The notes beneath the pieces are model-generated. The model did not search any database and had not been told where the DNA came from. It was given only the letters and a program-made list of their open reading frames with translations. From Diaminobutyricibacter sp049994905 (lineage in GTDB: Bacteria > Actinomycetota > Actinomycetes > Actinomycetales > Microbacteriaceae): a DNA stretch of 64,000 nt. Positions within the stretch are counted from its first letter, which is position 1. The number at the start of each line of letters is the position of its first letter. Made by a program: the position numbers and the translations under genes. Of the stretch, positions 16,227 to 25,811 are shown in pieces. The stretch covers positions 3,844,001 to 3,908,000 of the forward strand of contig NZ_CP188258.1 in assembly GCF_049994905.1 (NCBI RefSeq), written 5' to 3'.

Positions 16227-17210
16227 TCAGCCTCGCGACCTCGCGAGCAGGTCGTCACGCGGGTTCTCGTCGGGCAGCTTCTCGACGAATCCGCGCAGGG
16301 CCTCTTCGGCGTCGGCCGAGAGGTGCGACGGCACAGCGATCTGTACGACGGCCAGCAGGTCGCCGGTGCCCTTCGGTGTCTGCACGCCCCGGCCCTTGAC
16401 GCGCAGCACGCGCCCACTCGGCGTGCCCGGCGCCACGCGCAGCTTCACAGGGTCGCCGCCGAGCGTCGGTACCTCGATGGTCGCCCCGAGCGCCGCCTCG
16501 GCGAATGTCACCGGCACGGTCACGCGCAGGTTCAGCCCTTCGCGTTCGAAGACGGGGTGTTTGCGCACCGTCACGGTGAGCACGATGTCGCCGGATTCGC
16601 CGCCGTCGGGGCTGGGCTGCCCTTTGCCGCGCAGCTTGATCTTCTGGCCGTCGGCCACGCCTGCCGGGATCTTGACCTTGATGGGTCGCCCGTCGGCCGA
16701 CTGGAGCGTGATCGTCTCGCCGCGGGTCGCGGTGATGAACTCGATGGTCGTGGTAGCGGTTACGTCGCGGCCGCGCGTCGGGCCGCCGTAGCCACGGAAG
16801 CCGCCGTTCGTCTGGCCGAACCGACCGTCGCCGAACATGCTGCCGAAGATGTCGTCGAACTGGCCGCCCTGCTGGGTGGTGTAGGCGCGCTGGCCGCCCT
16901 GGCCGAACATCCCCCCGAAGACGTCGTCGAACCCGCCCTGCCCGGCCGAACCGGGCGCGGTGAAACGTGCGCCGGAACCCATGGCGCGGATCTGGTCGTA
17001 CTCTTTGCGCTGCTCAGGGTCGCTCAGCACCGAGTTCGCTTCGCTGATCTCCTTGAACTTCGCTTCCGCGGCCGCGTCGCCTGGGTTCGAGTCCGGGTGG
17101 TATTTGCGGGCGAGCTTGCGGTAGACCTTCTTGAGCTCTGCCGGGGTGACGTCCTTGGAGACACCGAGGACCTTGTAGAAGTCCTTGTCGAACCAGTCCT
17201 GGCTTGCCAT
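16227..17210 (-). CDS. dnaJ: DnaJ-family co-chaperone without zinc finger
   Basis: J-domain protein, 327 aa. The J domain (10-75) has the HPD motif at residues 38-40, which stimulates DnaK ATPase. A Gly/Phe-rich segment follows (about 85-155), then two substrate-binding beta domains. The cysteine-rich zinc-finger repeats (CxxCxGxG) of classical DnaJ are absent, so by architecture it is class B, like CbpA. The start at 17210 has AGGAGG directly upstream. A 147-base gap with a large inverted repeat separates it from grpE, and hspR follows after one base. Confidence 0.9.
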   Translation of the reverse strand: MASQDWFDKDFYKVLGVSKDVTPAELKKVYRKLARKYHPDSNPGDAAAEAKFKEISEANSVLSDPEQRKEYDQIRAMGSGARFTAPGSAGQGGFDDVFGGMFGQGGQRAYTTQQGGQFDDIFGSMFGDGRFGQTNGGFRGYGGPTRGRDVTATTTIEFITATRGETITLQSADGRPIKVKIPAGVADGQKIKLRGKGQPSPDGGESGDIVLTVTVRKHPVFEREGLNLRVTVPVTFAEAALGATIEVPTLGGDPVKLRVAPGTPSGRVLRVKGRGVQTPKGTGDLLAVVQIAVPSHLSADAEEALRGFVEKLPDENPRDDLLARSRG

Positions 17211-17287
17211 GGCGCCTCCTCTCTCCCTCTATCTAACCGTGCGCAATTCGAAGAAAGTCTGTTCTGCGACGCGAATCGATCGCGTCA

Positions 17288-17350
17288 CGTCTGCCCCACC
17301 CGCCGGCTTCTCCCGAATTGCGAAGGGAGAACGGGCGGATGGGGCAGACG
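17288..17350. repeat. Long inverted repeat between grpE and dnaJ
   Basis: The left arm starts CGTCTGCCCCA and ends TTCTCCC; the right arm starts GGGAGAA and ends TGGGGCAGACG. Pairing covers about 25 bp with two single-base irregularities and a 10-base loop. Inside an operon this may be a partial terminator or mRNA-stability structure that makes dnaK-grpE more abundant than dnaJ-hspR. It could equally be an inserted palindromic repeat. Confidence 0.6.
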
Positions 17351-17357
17351 GATGCTG

Positions 17358-18041
17358 CTAGTGCTGCGGAACCGAGACGACGACTTTCGCCACCCGCACC
17401 AGTGTCGAGCCCACCAGGTAGCCGGTCTCGACGACGTCTGCGACGGTGTCCGTCTCGACGTCGGGGCTCGGCTGCTGGAAGATCGCCTCGTGGATCTGCG
17501 GGTCGAACGGGTCGCCCGCCGCCCCGAAGGGCTTGAGGCCGAGGCGCTCGACCGACGTGCGCAGCTTCGCCGCGATCGTCGTGAACGCGCTGCCCTCCTC
17601 GAGGTCACCGTGCTTTTCGGCACGGTCGAGGTCGTCGAGCACGGGCAGGAGCCCCTTGACGGTCTCGCCGACCGCACGCTCACGCTCGATCTCGCGGTTC
17701 GCCTCGGTGCGCTTGCGGTAGTTCGCGTACTCGGCGGTCACCCTCTGGAGGTCGGCGAGCCGTTCGGCTGCCAGCTCGTCGGAGGTCGACTGGCCGCTCA
17801 GCAGATCGAGGTCGTCGTCGCTGAGGAACACGCCGAGGTCGGGTTCTCCCTCCCCTTCGGACGGGCCGACATCGACGAGCTCTTCGTGCGCCAGGTCGGG
17901 GCCGGAGGCGTCAGCCTCCGACCCGGACTCCGGGTGCCGAACCTTTCCGGTCTCGGGGTCGATGCGCCGCTTGTCGCGGATGACCGGCTCCTCGTGCTCG
18001 TCGGGCTGGTCCCCTTCTGGACCTTTCGGCGTCTGGGGCAT
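17358..18041 (-). CDS. grpE: Nucleotide exchange factor GrpE
   Basis: Exchanges ADP on DnaK. 227 aa: an acidic disordered N-terminus (1-85), the long dimerising helix (LADLQRVTAEYANYRKRTEA), and the C-terminal beta domain with DPFDPQIHEAIFQQPSPDV and GYLVGSTLVRVAKVVVS, both diagnostic. It begins two bases after the dnaK stop, so it is translated from the same transcript. The ATG at 18041 gives the normal actinobacterial length. Confidence 0.95.
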   Translation of the reverse strand: MPQTPKGPEGDQPDEHEEPVIRDKRRIDPETGKVRHPESGSEADASGPDLAHEELVDVGPSEGEGEPDLGVFLSDDDLDLLSGQSTSDELAAERLADLQRVTAEYANYRKRTEANREIERERAVGETVKGLLPVLDDLDRAEKHGDLEEGSAFTTIAAKLRTSVERLGLKPFGAAGDPFDPQIHEAIFQQPSPDVETDTVADVVETGYLVGSTLVRVAKVVVSVPQH

Positions 18042-18043
18042 GA

Positions 18044-19894
<1,851 letters not shown>

Positions 19895-19951
19895 ATGTTC
19901 TTTCTCTCCTTTGTTGCCGGCGTGACGCCTGTGAAAGTCATGGGGTCAAGA

Positions 19952-19972
19952 GTTGAGTCCCGACGGCTCAAG
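19952..19972. promoter_or_regulatory. HAIR operator 1 (HspR site)
   Basis: GTTGAGT-N7-GCTCAAG matches the HAIR consensus CTTGAGT-N7-ACTCAAG at all but two positions. It lies 58 bases upstream of dnaK. A minus-strand TTGACA at 19999-19994 would place a promoter whose -10 region overlaps this site, which fits repression by HspR; the -10 itself is weak. Confidence 0.8.
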
Positions 19973-20014
19973 CCTGTCATCCGGTCTCAGCGATGTCAAG
20001 TCCGAGTGGCAAAA

Positions 20015-20035
20015 CTTGAGTGTACTTGGCTCAAC
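20015..20035. promoter_or_regulatory. HAIR operator 2 (HspR site)
   Basis: CTTGAGT-N7-GCTCAAC matches the HAIR consensus with two mismatches, 63 bases (about six helical turns) from operator 1, so both sites face the same side of the DNA. Confidence 0.8.
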
Positions 20036-20099
20036 TTTCAGCAAGCCCGAAGAATTCCCGGTCCGAGGCGAAAAGCTCGGCCCGCTCGCGCCGGGCGCC

Positions 20100-20217
20100 G
20101 TTCGTAAAACAGGAGATCGTGTGACGGATGTGGCTCCGCAACGGCTTCACGCCGAAGAACCCCTGATGGGATACGCGGCCATCACCCGAACGAGCGCAAG
20201 ACTCCTGTTTTATGAAC
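20100..20217. repeat. 118-bp terminal-inverted-repeat element, copy A
   Basis: Begins GTTCGTAAAACAGGAG and ends CTCCTGTTTTATGAAC, a 16-bp terminal inverted repeat with one mismatch. Exactly the same length as copy B (27323-27440). The internal blocks TCGTGTGACGGATG and CCCCTGAT-GGAT-CGCG are also shared, while the remaining interior diverges. It has no coding capacity. It lies between the dnaK promoter region and the terminator of the NMT1-like importer gene. A MITE-like mobile element or a structured intergenic repeat are both possible. Confidence 0.8.
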
Positions 20218-20270
20218 ATGTGCGACTCCGGCGCCGGAGAAAGGGACGGCGGGGCGCCGCTCACACAGAA

Positions 20271-20304
20271 GACCGGCCCGCCTGGGTGAGCAGGCGGGCC
20301 GGTC
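20271..20304 (-). terminator. Strong terminator of the NMT1-like importer operon
   Basis: GACCGGCCCGCCTG and CAGGCGGGCCGGTC form a perfect 14-bp stem with a six-base loop, 28 bases after the minus-strand lipoprotein stop. On the minus strand it is followed by TTCTGTGT, a weak T-rich tract. Confidence 0.85.
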
Positions 20305-20331
20305 GGATGGTGCGGTTGCAATCAGAGGTGA

Positions 20332-21423
20332 CTAGCCGTCGGCGCCGGCCGGCGTCGAGGTGGTCGTGAACCCTTCGAGCTTGTTCGCGGCCTGCGCGTA
20401 CTTGTTGGTGAACGTGTCGCCGAGCGTCACGTTCGACGTGTCGACGCCGATCGCCTTCTCCATCGCCAGGATGGTCTTAGGTCCCCCGGCGGGCATGATC
20501 CCGTCAGGCAGGAACTGTCCCTTGTCGGTGTTCAGACCGTCGATGTACTGCTGCTTGGTGATCGTGGCGTTCTGCACGTACTCCGGTGGCAGCTTGTTGG
20601 CGATGTCCGACGCGGAGTGCGTGTTGATCCAGTGCATCGTCGCCACCAGAGCGTTGACGACCTTCTGTACGGCATCCTGGTGGGACTTCACCCAGGCGCT
20701 CGTCGCCAGCACGCCCGCCGCCGGCCAGTCGCTGCCGAGCGCCTTCGTCGCGCCTTCGGCGGTCGCAAGGTCGACCGCGGTGGTAGCGAGGTTCTTGCTG
20801 GTCAGCGCACCGACGGTCGGCTGCGTCGTCATCACGCAGTCGGCGGACCCGCGCTGGATCGCCGCGATCGCGGTCGACCCAGCACCCACGGCGAGCGTGT
20901 GGTAGCCCGACTTCGGGATGCCCTGAGTGTGTGCGAGGAACTGGGTCAGGCTGTCCGTGCCGGAACCCAGGTCCGTCACGCCGAGCGTCTTTCCCTTGAA
21001 GTCGGCCGCCGAGTGCACGCCGCTCTTGGTGCTGCACATCTCACGCTCGCCCGGAGCGCCCGAGAGTTGGACGACGTCGACGACGTCCTTTCCTTTGGAC
21101 TTGAAGTCGATCGTGTGGATGTACCACGCGCCAGCCATGTCGACCTGGCCCGATGCCATCGCATCCTCCGCGCCGACACCACCGTTCTGCTCGGTCGACA
21201 GTTCCATGTTCACGCCGTACTTCTTGTAGTACCCGAGTCGAGCCGCGAGCTCGTACGGCAGGTAGATCTGCTTGTCGATGCCGCCGACCATCATCTTGAC
21301 GGTGGGGATCGAGGCTGCTGCAGTGCCGCCGGCTGCAGTGCCGGCCGCCCCGCTGCTGCAGGCCGCGAGGCTGAGCGCCAATGCTCCGGCCACGGCTACA
21401 GCGCTGATGATGCGCTTGTTCAT
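20332..21423 (-). CDS. ABC substrate-binding lipoprotein (NMT1/SsuA/TauA-like)
   Basis: 363-aa lipoprotein. The signal peptide runs MNKRIISAVAVAGALALS and the lipobox LAAC places the lipidated Cys at residue 22. The mature sequence contains KMMVGGIDKQIYLPYELAAR, DLGSGTDSLTQFLAH and GDTFTNKYA, which fit the NMT1/THI5-like group that binds sulfonates, nitrate, pyrimidine precursors or aromatic acids. The ligand is not evident. The ATG at 21423 is chosen because it starts the signal peptide; the frame upstream overlaps the intergenic region. The gene is third in an ATPase-permease-lipoprotein operon on the minus strand. Confidence 0.88.
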   Translation of the reverse strand: MNKRIISAVAVAGALALSLAACSSGAAGTAAGGTAAASIPTVKMMVGGIDKQIYLPYELAARLGYYKKYGVNMELSTEQNGGVGAEDAMASGQVDMAGAWYIHTIDFKSKGKDVVDVVQLSGAPGEREMCSTKSGVHSAADFKGKTLGVTDLGSGTDSLTQFLAHTQGIPKSGYHTLAVGAGSTAIAAIQRGSADCVMTTQPTVGALTSKNLATTAVDLATAEGATKALGSDWPAAGVLATSAWVKSHQDAVQKVVNALVATMHWINTHSASDIANKLPPEYVQNATITKQQYIDGLNTDKGQFLPDGIMPAGGPKTILAMEKAIGVDTSNVTLGDTFTNKYAQAANKLEGFTTTSTPAGADG

Positions 21424-21496
21424 GTGATTGCGTTTCCTTTCGTGTGCGCCGAGGGGTTCGGCGTGTCCTTCTTGGTGGGCTCTGGCCCGGTGGGAA

Positions 21497-22387
21497 CTAG
21501 ATCGCCTGGGCTTCCGACCGGTTCGGCGGACGCCACTTGAGCAGCACCCGCTCAAGGAGCGTGATGAGGTATTCGGCGCCGAGCGTGACGACGGCCATGA
21601 TGACCATGCAGGCGAACACCGTGTTCGGGTCGAAGCTCCCCTGGGCCTGGCTGATGATCAGGCCGATGCCCTGCTGGGCTCCGAGGACTTCTGCCACGAG
21701 CGCGCCGATGATGGCGAACCCGAAGGCCGTGTGGAGGCTGGCGATGATCCAGGTCATCGCAGACGGGATGGTCACGTGTCGGGCGACCTGCAGCGGCGAT
21801 GCGCCGAGGACCCGCACGTTGGCGACGAGGTTCTGGTCGACTTCGCGCACACCCTGGAAGGCGTTGAAGAAGACGACGAAGAACACGAGCACCGAGGCGA
21901 GGAGCACCTTCGGGAACACGCCCAGTCCGAACGCGACGATGAAGATCGACCCGAGCACGATGCGGGGGATCGAGTTGACGACCTTGATGTACGGGCCGAA
22001 GACCGCCGCGAGGTACCGGTTGGAGCCGAGAAGGATGCCGACCACGACACCGGCGATGGTGCCGAGGATGAAGCCGTAGAACGCCTCCTGCACAGTGATC
22101 CAGAGGTTGTCCCAGATCGACCCGAACGCCGAGCCCGCAGTGAAGAGGTGCACCAGGCTGTCCCAGATGCCCGACGGCTGGCCGTAGAAGAACTTGTCGA
22201 CCACGCCGGTCGCTGTGAGCGACTGCCAGCCGCCGATCACGAGGACCGCGACCAGGATGCGCCCCACCCAGATCCACGCCGTGCGACGTGACCGTGCCCT
22301 CCGTGCGGCGACCCGCAGCTCGCTCTCCGGCGCCACGACGTACGCACCGGTGGTGTTCACAGGTTTGGTGTTCACTGCCGCGGTCAT
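21497..22387 (-). CDS. ABC transporter permease (SsuC/TauC-like)
   Basis: 296-aa inner-membrane permease of the nitrate/sulfonate/taurine type. The cytoplasmic EAA loop reads VLGASPLQVARHVTIPSAM and the C-terminus contains AEVLGAQQGIGLIISQAQG, both characteristic. Six hydrophobic segments are visible. The ATG at 22387 shares ATGA with the ATPase stop, so the longer open frame upstream is not used. Confidence 0.92.
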   Translation of the reverse strand: MTAAVNTKPVNTTGAYVVAPESELRVAARRARSRRTAWIWVGRILVAVLVIGGWQSLTATGVVDKFFYGQPSGIWDSLVHLFTAGSAFGSIWDNLWITVQEAFYGFILGTIAGVVVGILLGSNRYLAAVFGPYIKVVNSIPRIVLGSIFIVAFGLGVFPKVLLASVLVFFVVFFNAFQGVREVDQNLVANVRVLGASPLQVARHVTIPSAMTWIIASLHTAFGFAIIGALVAEVLGAQQGIGLIISQAQGSFDPNTVFACMVIMAVVTLGAEYLITLLERVLLKWRPPNRSEAQAI

Positions 22388-23244
22388 GCTGCTGCCCCTG
22401 CCGTCTGCTGCTGGTACGCCCGCGTGACTTCGTCTTTGAGGGAGTCCCAGATCTGTCCCTGGATTTCGAGAAAGCGCTTCTCGTGGCGGATCTGCTGCAC
22501 GTCGCCGCGCGGTCGCGGCAGGTCGATCTCGAATACGTCCTTGACCGTTCCCGGGCTGCTGGTCATTATGACCACCCGGTCGGAGAGCGCGACGGCCTCG
22601 TCCAGGTCGTGGGTGATGAACAGCACGGATGGCCGCAATTCCTCCCACAGCTGCAGCAGCTCCGTCTGCATGATGGCTTTGGTCTGCACGTCGAGCGCGC
22701 CGAACGGCTCATCCATGAGCAGGATTCGCGGCCTGTTGATCAGCGCTGCCGCCATGGCGACGCGTTTGCGCATGCCGCCGGACAGCTGGTGCGGGTAGCG
22801 GTCCTCGAAGCCGGCGAGTCCGACGCGGCGCAGCCAGTCCATGGCCAGCTCGGTGGCCTCCTTCTTCGGCGTGCCGAGGAGGATCGGGCCGATCATCACG
22901 TTGTTGAGCACGGTCTTCCAGGGGAAGAGCGAGTCGGCCTGGAACATGTAGCTGACGCCGCGGGTGACGCCGTCGACGATGTGACCGCCGACCTGCACGG
23001 AACCGGCGCTGGGATGCTCGAGGCCGGAGACCTGCGCCAGTGTCGTCGACTTGCCGCAGCCGGTCGGGCCGACGATCGCACAGAACTGGCCGGGTTCGAC
23101 CGTGAGCGTCACGTCGTGGATGGCCGTGAACGTCTCGCCCTTCGGCGTGACGAACCGTTTGGTCAGTCCGACGATGTCGATCCGCGCCGCATCCTCTGCG
23201 CCGGCGGTGGCCGCTTGCGAGCGGCGGGGAGTGGGATCACCCAT
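22384..23244 (-). CDS. ABC transporter ATPase (SsuB/TauB-like)
   Basis: 286-aa ATPase that powers the neighbouring permease. Walker A GPTGCGKSTT, Q-loop around FQADSLFPWKTVLNN, signature LSGGMRKRVAMA, Walker B ILLMDEPFGALD and the H-loop THDLDEAV are all present. Start taken as the ATG at 23244 (MGDPTPRRSQ); an upstream in-frame start at 23301 would add 19 residues without family similarity. First gene of the operon and divergent from a sensor kinase, which may regulate it. Confidence 0.92.
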   Translation of the reverse strand: MGDPTPRRSQAATAGAEDAARIDIVGLTKRFVTPKGETFTAIHDVTLTVEPGQFCAIVGPTGCGKSTTLAQVSGLEHPSAGSVQVGGHIVDGVTRGVSYMFQADSLFPWKTVLNNVMIGPILLGTPKKEATELAMDWLRRVGLAGFEDRYPHQLSGGMRKRVAMAAALINRPRILLMDEPFGALDVQTKAIMQTELLQLWEELRPSVLFITHDLDEAVALSDRVVIMTSSPGTVKDVFEIDLPRPRGDVQQIRHEKRFLEIQGQIWDSLKDEVTRAYQQQTAGAAA

Positions 23245-23334
23245 AATGCCAAGACCTCTCTGTCTTTCGGTGTGATTACCGATAGTGCGGGAAGCGCGCA
23301 TCCGTTGTCTCGCTTGTGCTCCATCCGCCTTTTA

Positions 23335-23362
23335 TGCGCATTGAGGTGTGTTCTGCGCATTG
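23335..23362. promoter_or_regulatory. Direct repeats TGCGCATTG, possible response-regulator sites
   Basis: TGCGCATTG occurs at 23335 and again at 23354, 19 bp apart, in the region between the divergent ATPase and sensor-kinase genes. The near two-turn spacing is typical of tandem response-regulator binding. The assignment is inference from position and spacing. Confidence 0.4.
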
Positions 23363-23405
23363 TGCTCGCGTGCAATCCGCAGGTTGCCCTGCGAGAATCT
23401 GCCCT

Positions 23406-25052
23406 GTGGTGCGACGACGGATCAGAAAGCTATCGACCCAGATCCTTCTGGCTCAGGTGCTGATCCTCACTGTCTCCATGGCCGTGGGCTTTGCCCTTTT
23501 CGCGCAGACCGCACGCAACAACCTCGACTCGGACTTCCAGGCACGCGCCGCAGGCATCGCCCAGACCTTCGCGGGGATGCCCACCATCAGGCAGTGCATG
23601 GCAGAGCCGGGCATCGGATGCTCGGTGATGATCCAGGACCTCGCTTCGTCGACCGCGGCCAGGACCGGAGCCGCCTACGTCGTCGTCATCGACCTCAACA
23701 GGGTGAGGCATTCGCATCCGAATCCAGCCCTGATCGGCAAGAAGGTCAGCGAGCCGCTCGTTGCGAGCGACGGAAAGGTGCACACCGGCACTGATTCGGG
23801 CGCCACGGGCGTGAACGCGAACGCCCGCGTGCCGCTGTACGGGCCGTCCGGCGCGCTGGTCGGCGAGGTGTCCGTCGGCATCCGGGAGAGTTCCGTCTCG
23901 GGTGAGCTGCTCAACGAGCTCCCTTCCTATGCGGCCTGGTTCATACTCGTGCTCGCGATCGGGACGCTCGCGTCGTTCGGGCTGGCGAGCATCCTGAAAC
24001 GCAGGACCTTCGGGCTCGAGCTCGACGAGATCGCCCGCCTGCTGCAGGAGCGCGAAGCGACGCTCCACGGCATCCGCGAAGGGGTCATCGCCGTCGACCC
24101 GGCCGGTCGCATCAGCGTCGTCAACGATGAAGCACAGCAGTTGTTGCGGCTCCCCGCGGAGGCGTCCGGGCGACGGCTCGAGGATGTGCTCGCGCCCGGG
24201 CTGCTGCGCGACCTGCTCACGGGCACGACCGCGGTCACCGACGAGATCGTCGTCACCGACGACTACTGCCTGGTCATCAACCGGATGCCCGTGACACTGG
24301 GCGGGCGCGCGCACGGAGCCGTCGTCACACTGCGCGACCGCACCGATGTCGAGGGACTGGCCAGCGAACTCGCCGGGGAGCGCAGCCTCACCGAGTCGAT
24401 GCGGGCGCAGCAGCACGAGTTCACGAACCGCATCCACGGGATCGCCGGGCTGCTGGAGCTCGGGCGGCCGGGCGAGGCGCTGCAGTACGTGAACGAGATC
24501 CGCGGAACGACGGCCGACCTCGACCAGACGCTCCGCACCCACATCGCGGCGCCGCAGATCGTCGGGCTGATGCTGGGCAAGGCGGCCGAGGCGAACGAGC
24601 GCGGCATCGAACTCGTGATCCTCCCCGACACTGACCTCGGCGAAGCACCCGACCGCGTGCAGGCGCTCACGACCATCCTCGGGAACCTCATCGACAACGC
24701 GTTCGATGCTCTCGCCGGCGTCCCGGCACCGAGGCGGGTCGAGGTGAGCGTGGTCGAGACGCCGGAATCGCTCACGGTCCGGGTCACCGACAACGGTCCG
24801 GGCGTGGCCGCGGCCGAGATCCCGCAGATCTTCAGCAACGGGTACACGACGAAACGCGGGACGCTCGAACGGCACAGTGGACTCGGGCTCTCACTGGTCA
24901 ACAACACGGTGACGAAACTGGGCGGGACGGTCACCGTGTCGGATGGCGGGCCGGGCGCATCCGTGTCCGGGGGGCCCGGCGCGTCGTTCACCGTGACACT
25001 GCCGCGCGCCCCCGCATCGGCATCCGCCCTCGTCCCCGACCCGACCCGATGA
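23406..25052 (+). CDS. CitA/DcuS-type sensor histidine kinase
   Basis: Membrane sensor of about 548 aa. Helix 1 (LLAQVLILTVSMAVGFALF) and helix 2 (AAWFILVLAIGTLASFG) flank an extracytoplasmic domain with the pattern GAAYVVVIDLNRVRHSHPNP, the PAS-like sensor seen in CitA/DcuS. Cytoplasmic PAS, then the phosphoacceptor AQQHEFTNRIHGIAGLLELG, the N-box LGNLIDNAFDAL and the G-box SGLGLSLVNN follow. The GTG at 23406 is chosen because it directly precedes the first helix; earlier starts add a Cys-rich stretch with no family match. The stop overlaps the response regulator (ATGA). CitA-like kinases sense di- and tricarboxylates, so an organic acid is the likely signal. Confidence 0.92.
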   Translation: MVRRRIRKLSTQILLAQVLILTVSMAVGFALFAQTARNNLDSDFQARAAGIAQTFAGMPTIRQCMAEPGIGCSVMIQDLASSTAARTGAAYVVVIDLNRVRHSHPNPALIGKKVSEPLVASDGKVHTGTDSGATGVNANARVPLYGPSGALVGEVSVGIRESSVSGELLNELPSYAAWFILVLAIGTLASFGLASILKRRTFGLELDEIARLLQEREATLHGIREGVIAVDPAGRISVVNDEAQQLLRLPAEASGRRLEDVLAPGLLRDLLTGTTAVTDEIVVTDDYCLVINRMPVTLGGRAHGAVVTLRDRTDVEGLASELAGERSLTESMRAQQHEFTNRIHGIAGLLELGRPGEALQYVNEIRGTTADLDQTLRTHIAAPQIVGLMLGKAAEANERGIELVILPDTDLGEAPDRVQALTTILGNLIDNAFDALAGVPAPRRVEVSVVETPESLTVRVTDNGPGVAAAEIPQIFSNGYTTKRGTLERHSGLGLSLVNNTVTKLGGTVTVSDGGPGASVSGGPGASFTVTLPRAPASASALVPDPTR

Positions 25053-25744
25053 CCGCCGAGCCCCTCGACGTGCTGGTCGTCGACGACGACTACCGGGTCG
25101 CCTCCGTGCACGTCGGTTTCGTCGAAGGCGTCCCCGGATTCCGCGTCGTCGGCGAGGCGCATACGGCTGCCGATGCGCTCGAACTCGCCCAGACGCTGCA
25201 CCCCGACCTGGTGCTCCTCGACATCTACCTGCCCGACGGCGACGGACTCGAGGTGGTGCGGGGGATGCTCAGCTCGCCGTCGCCGCCGGCCGTCATGGTC
25301 ATCTCGGCGGCGACCGACATGGCGACCGTGCGACGTGCGGTGCAGCTGGGCGCAGTGCACTACATCGTCAAGCCGTTCGGGTTCGCCGCGCTGGCAGAGC
25401 GGCTGACGGCCTTTCGCAACGCGCAATCCCACATCACCGAGTGGCCGGACGAGCCGACGCAAGACGACATCAACAAGATCTTCGACCTGCTGCGTCCGAC
25501 GTCGCCCGCCCAGGTCAGCGCGGAACTCCGCCACCTCGCGCCGACACTGAAACTCGTCTACGACGCGATCTCGGGGTCCGACGTCGCGCTGTCTGCAGCA
25601 GACATCGCGACCTCGGTCGGCATCAGCCGCGCGACCGCCCAGCGGTACCTGACCCAGCTCGAGCAGAGCAACGCGATCACGCTCGAGCTGCGGTACGGCC
25701 AAACGGGCCGCCCCGAGCACCGGTACTCGATCCGGCGGCGCTGA
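25049..25744 (+). CDS. CitB/DcuR-type response regulator
   Basis: 231 aa. The receiver domain has the acidic pocket VVDDDY, phosphoacceptor Asp in VLLDIYLPDGDGLEV and the conserved Lys in IVKPFGF. The C-terminal helix-turn-helix reads SAADIATSVGISRATAQRYL, as in CitB-family regulators. Coupled to the kinase by a four-base overlap. Likely targets are the divergent NMT1-like importer (direct repeats at 23335-23362) and the following permease. Confidence 0.93.
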   Translation: MTAEPLDVLVVDDDYRVASVHVGFVEGVPGFRVVGEAHTAADALELAQTLHPDLVLLDIYLPDGDGLEVVRGMLSSPSPPAVMVISAATDMATVRRAVQLGAVHYIVKPFGFAALAERLTAFRNAQSHITEWPDEPTQDDINKIFDLLRPTSPAQVSAELRHLAPTLKLVYDAISGSDVALSAADIATSVGISRATAQRYLTQLEQSNAITLELRYGQTGRPEHRYSIRRR

Positions 25745-25811
25745 GCCTGGCGCGAGCGAATGGTGACCGCGGCATCCCGAAACGTTTACCGCCGATCACT
25801 AATCTGTGACC

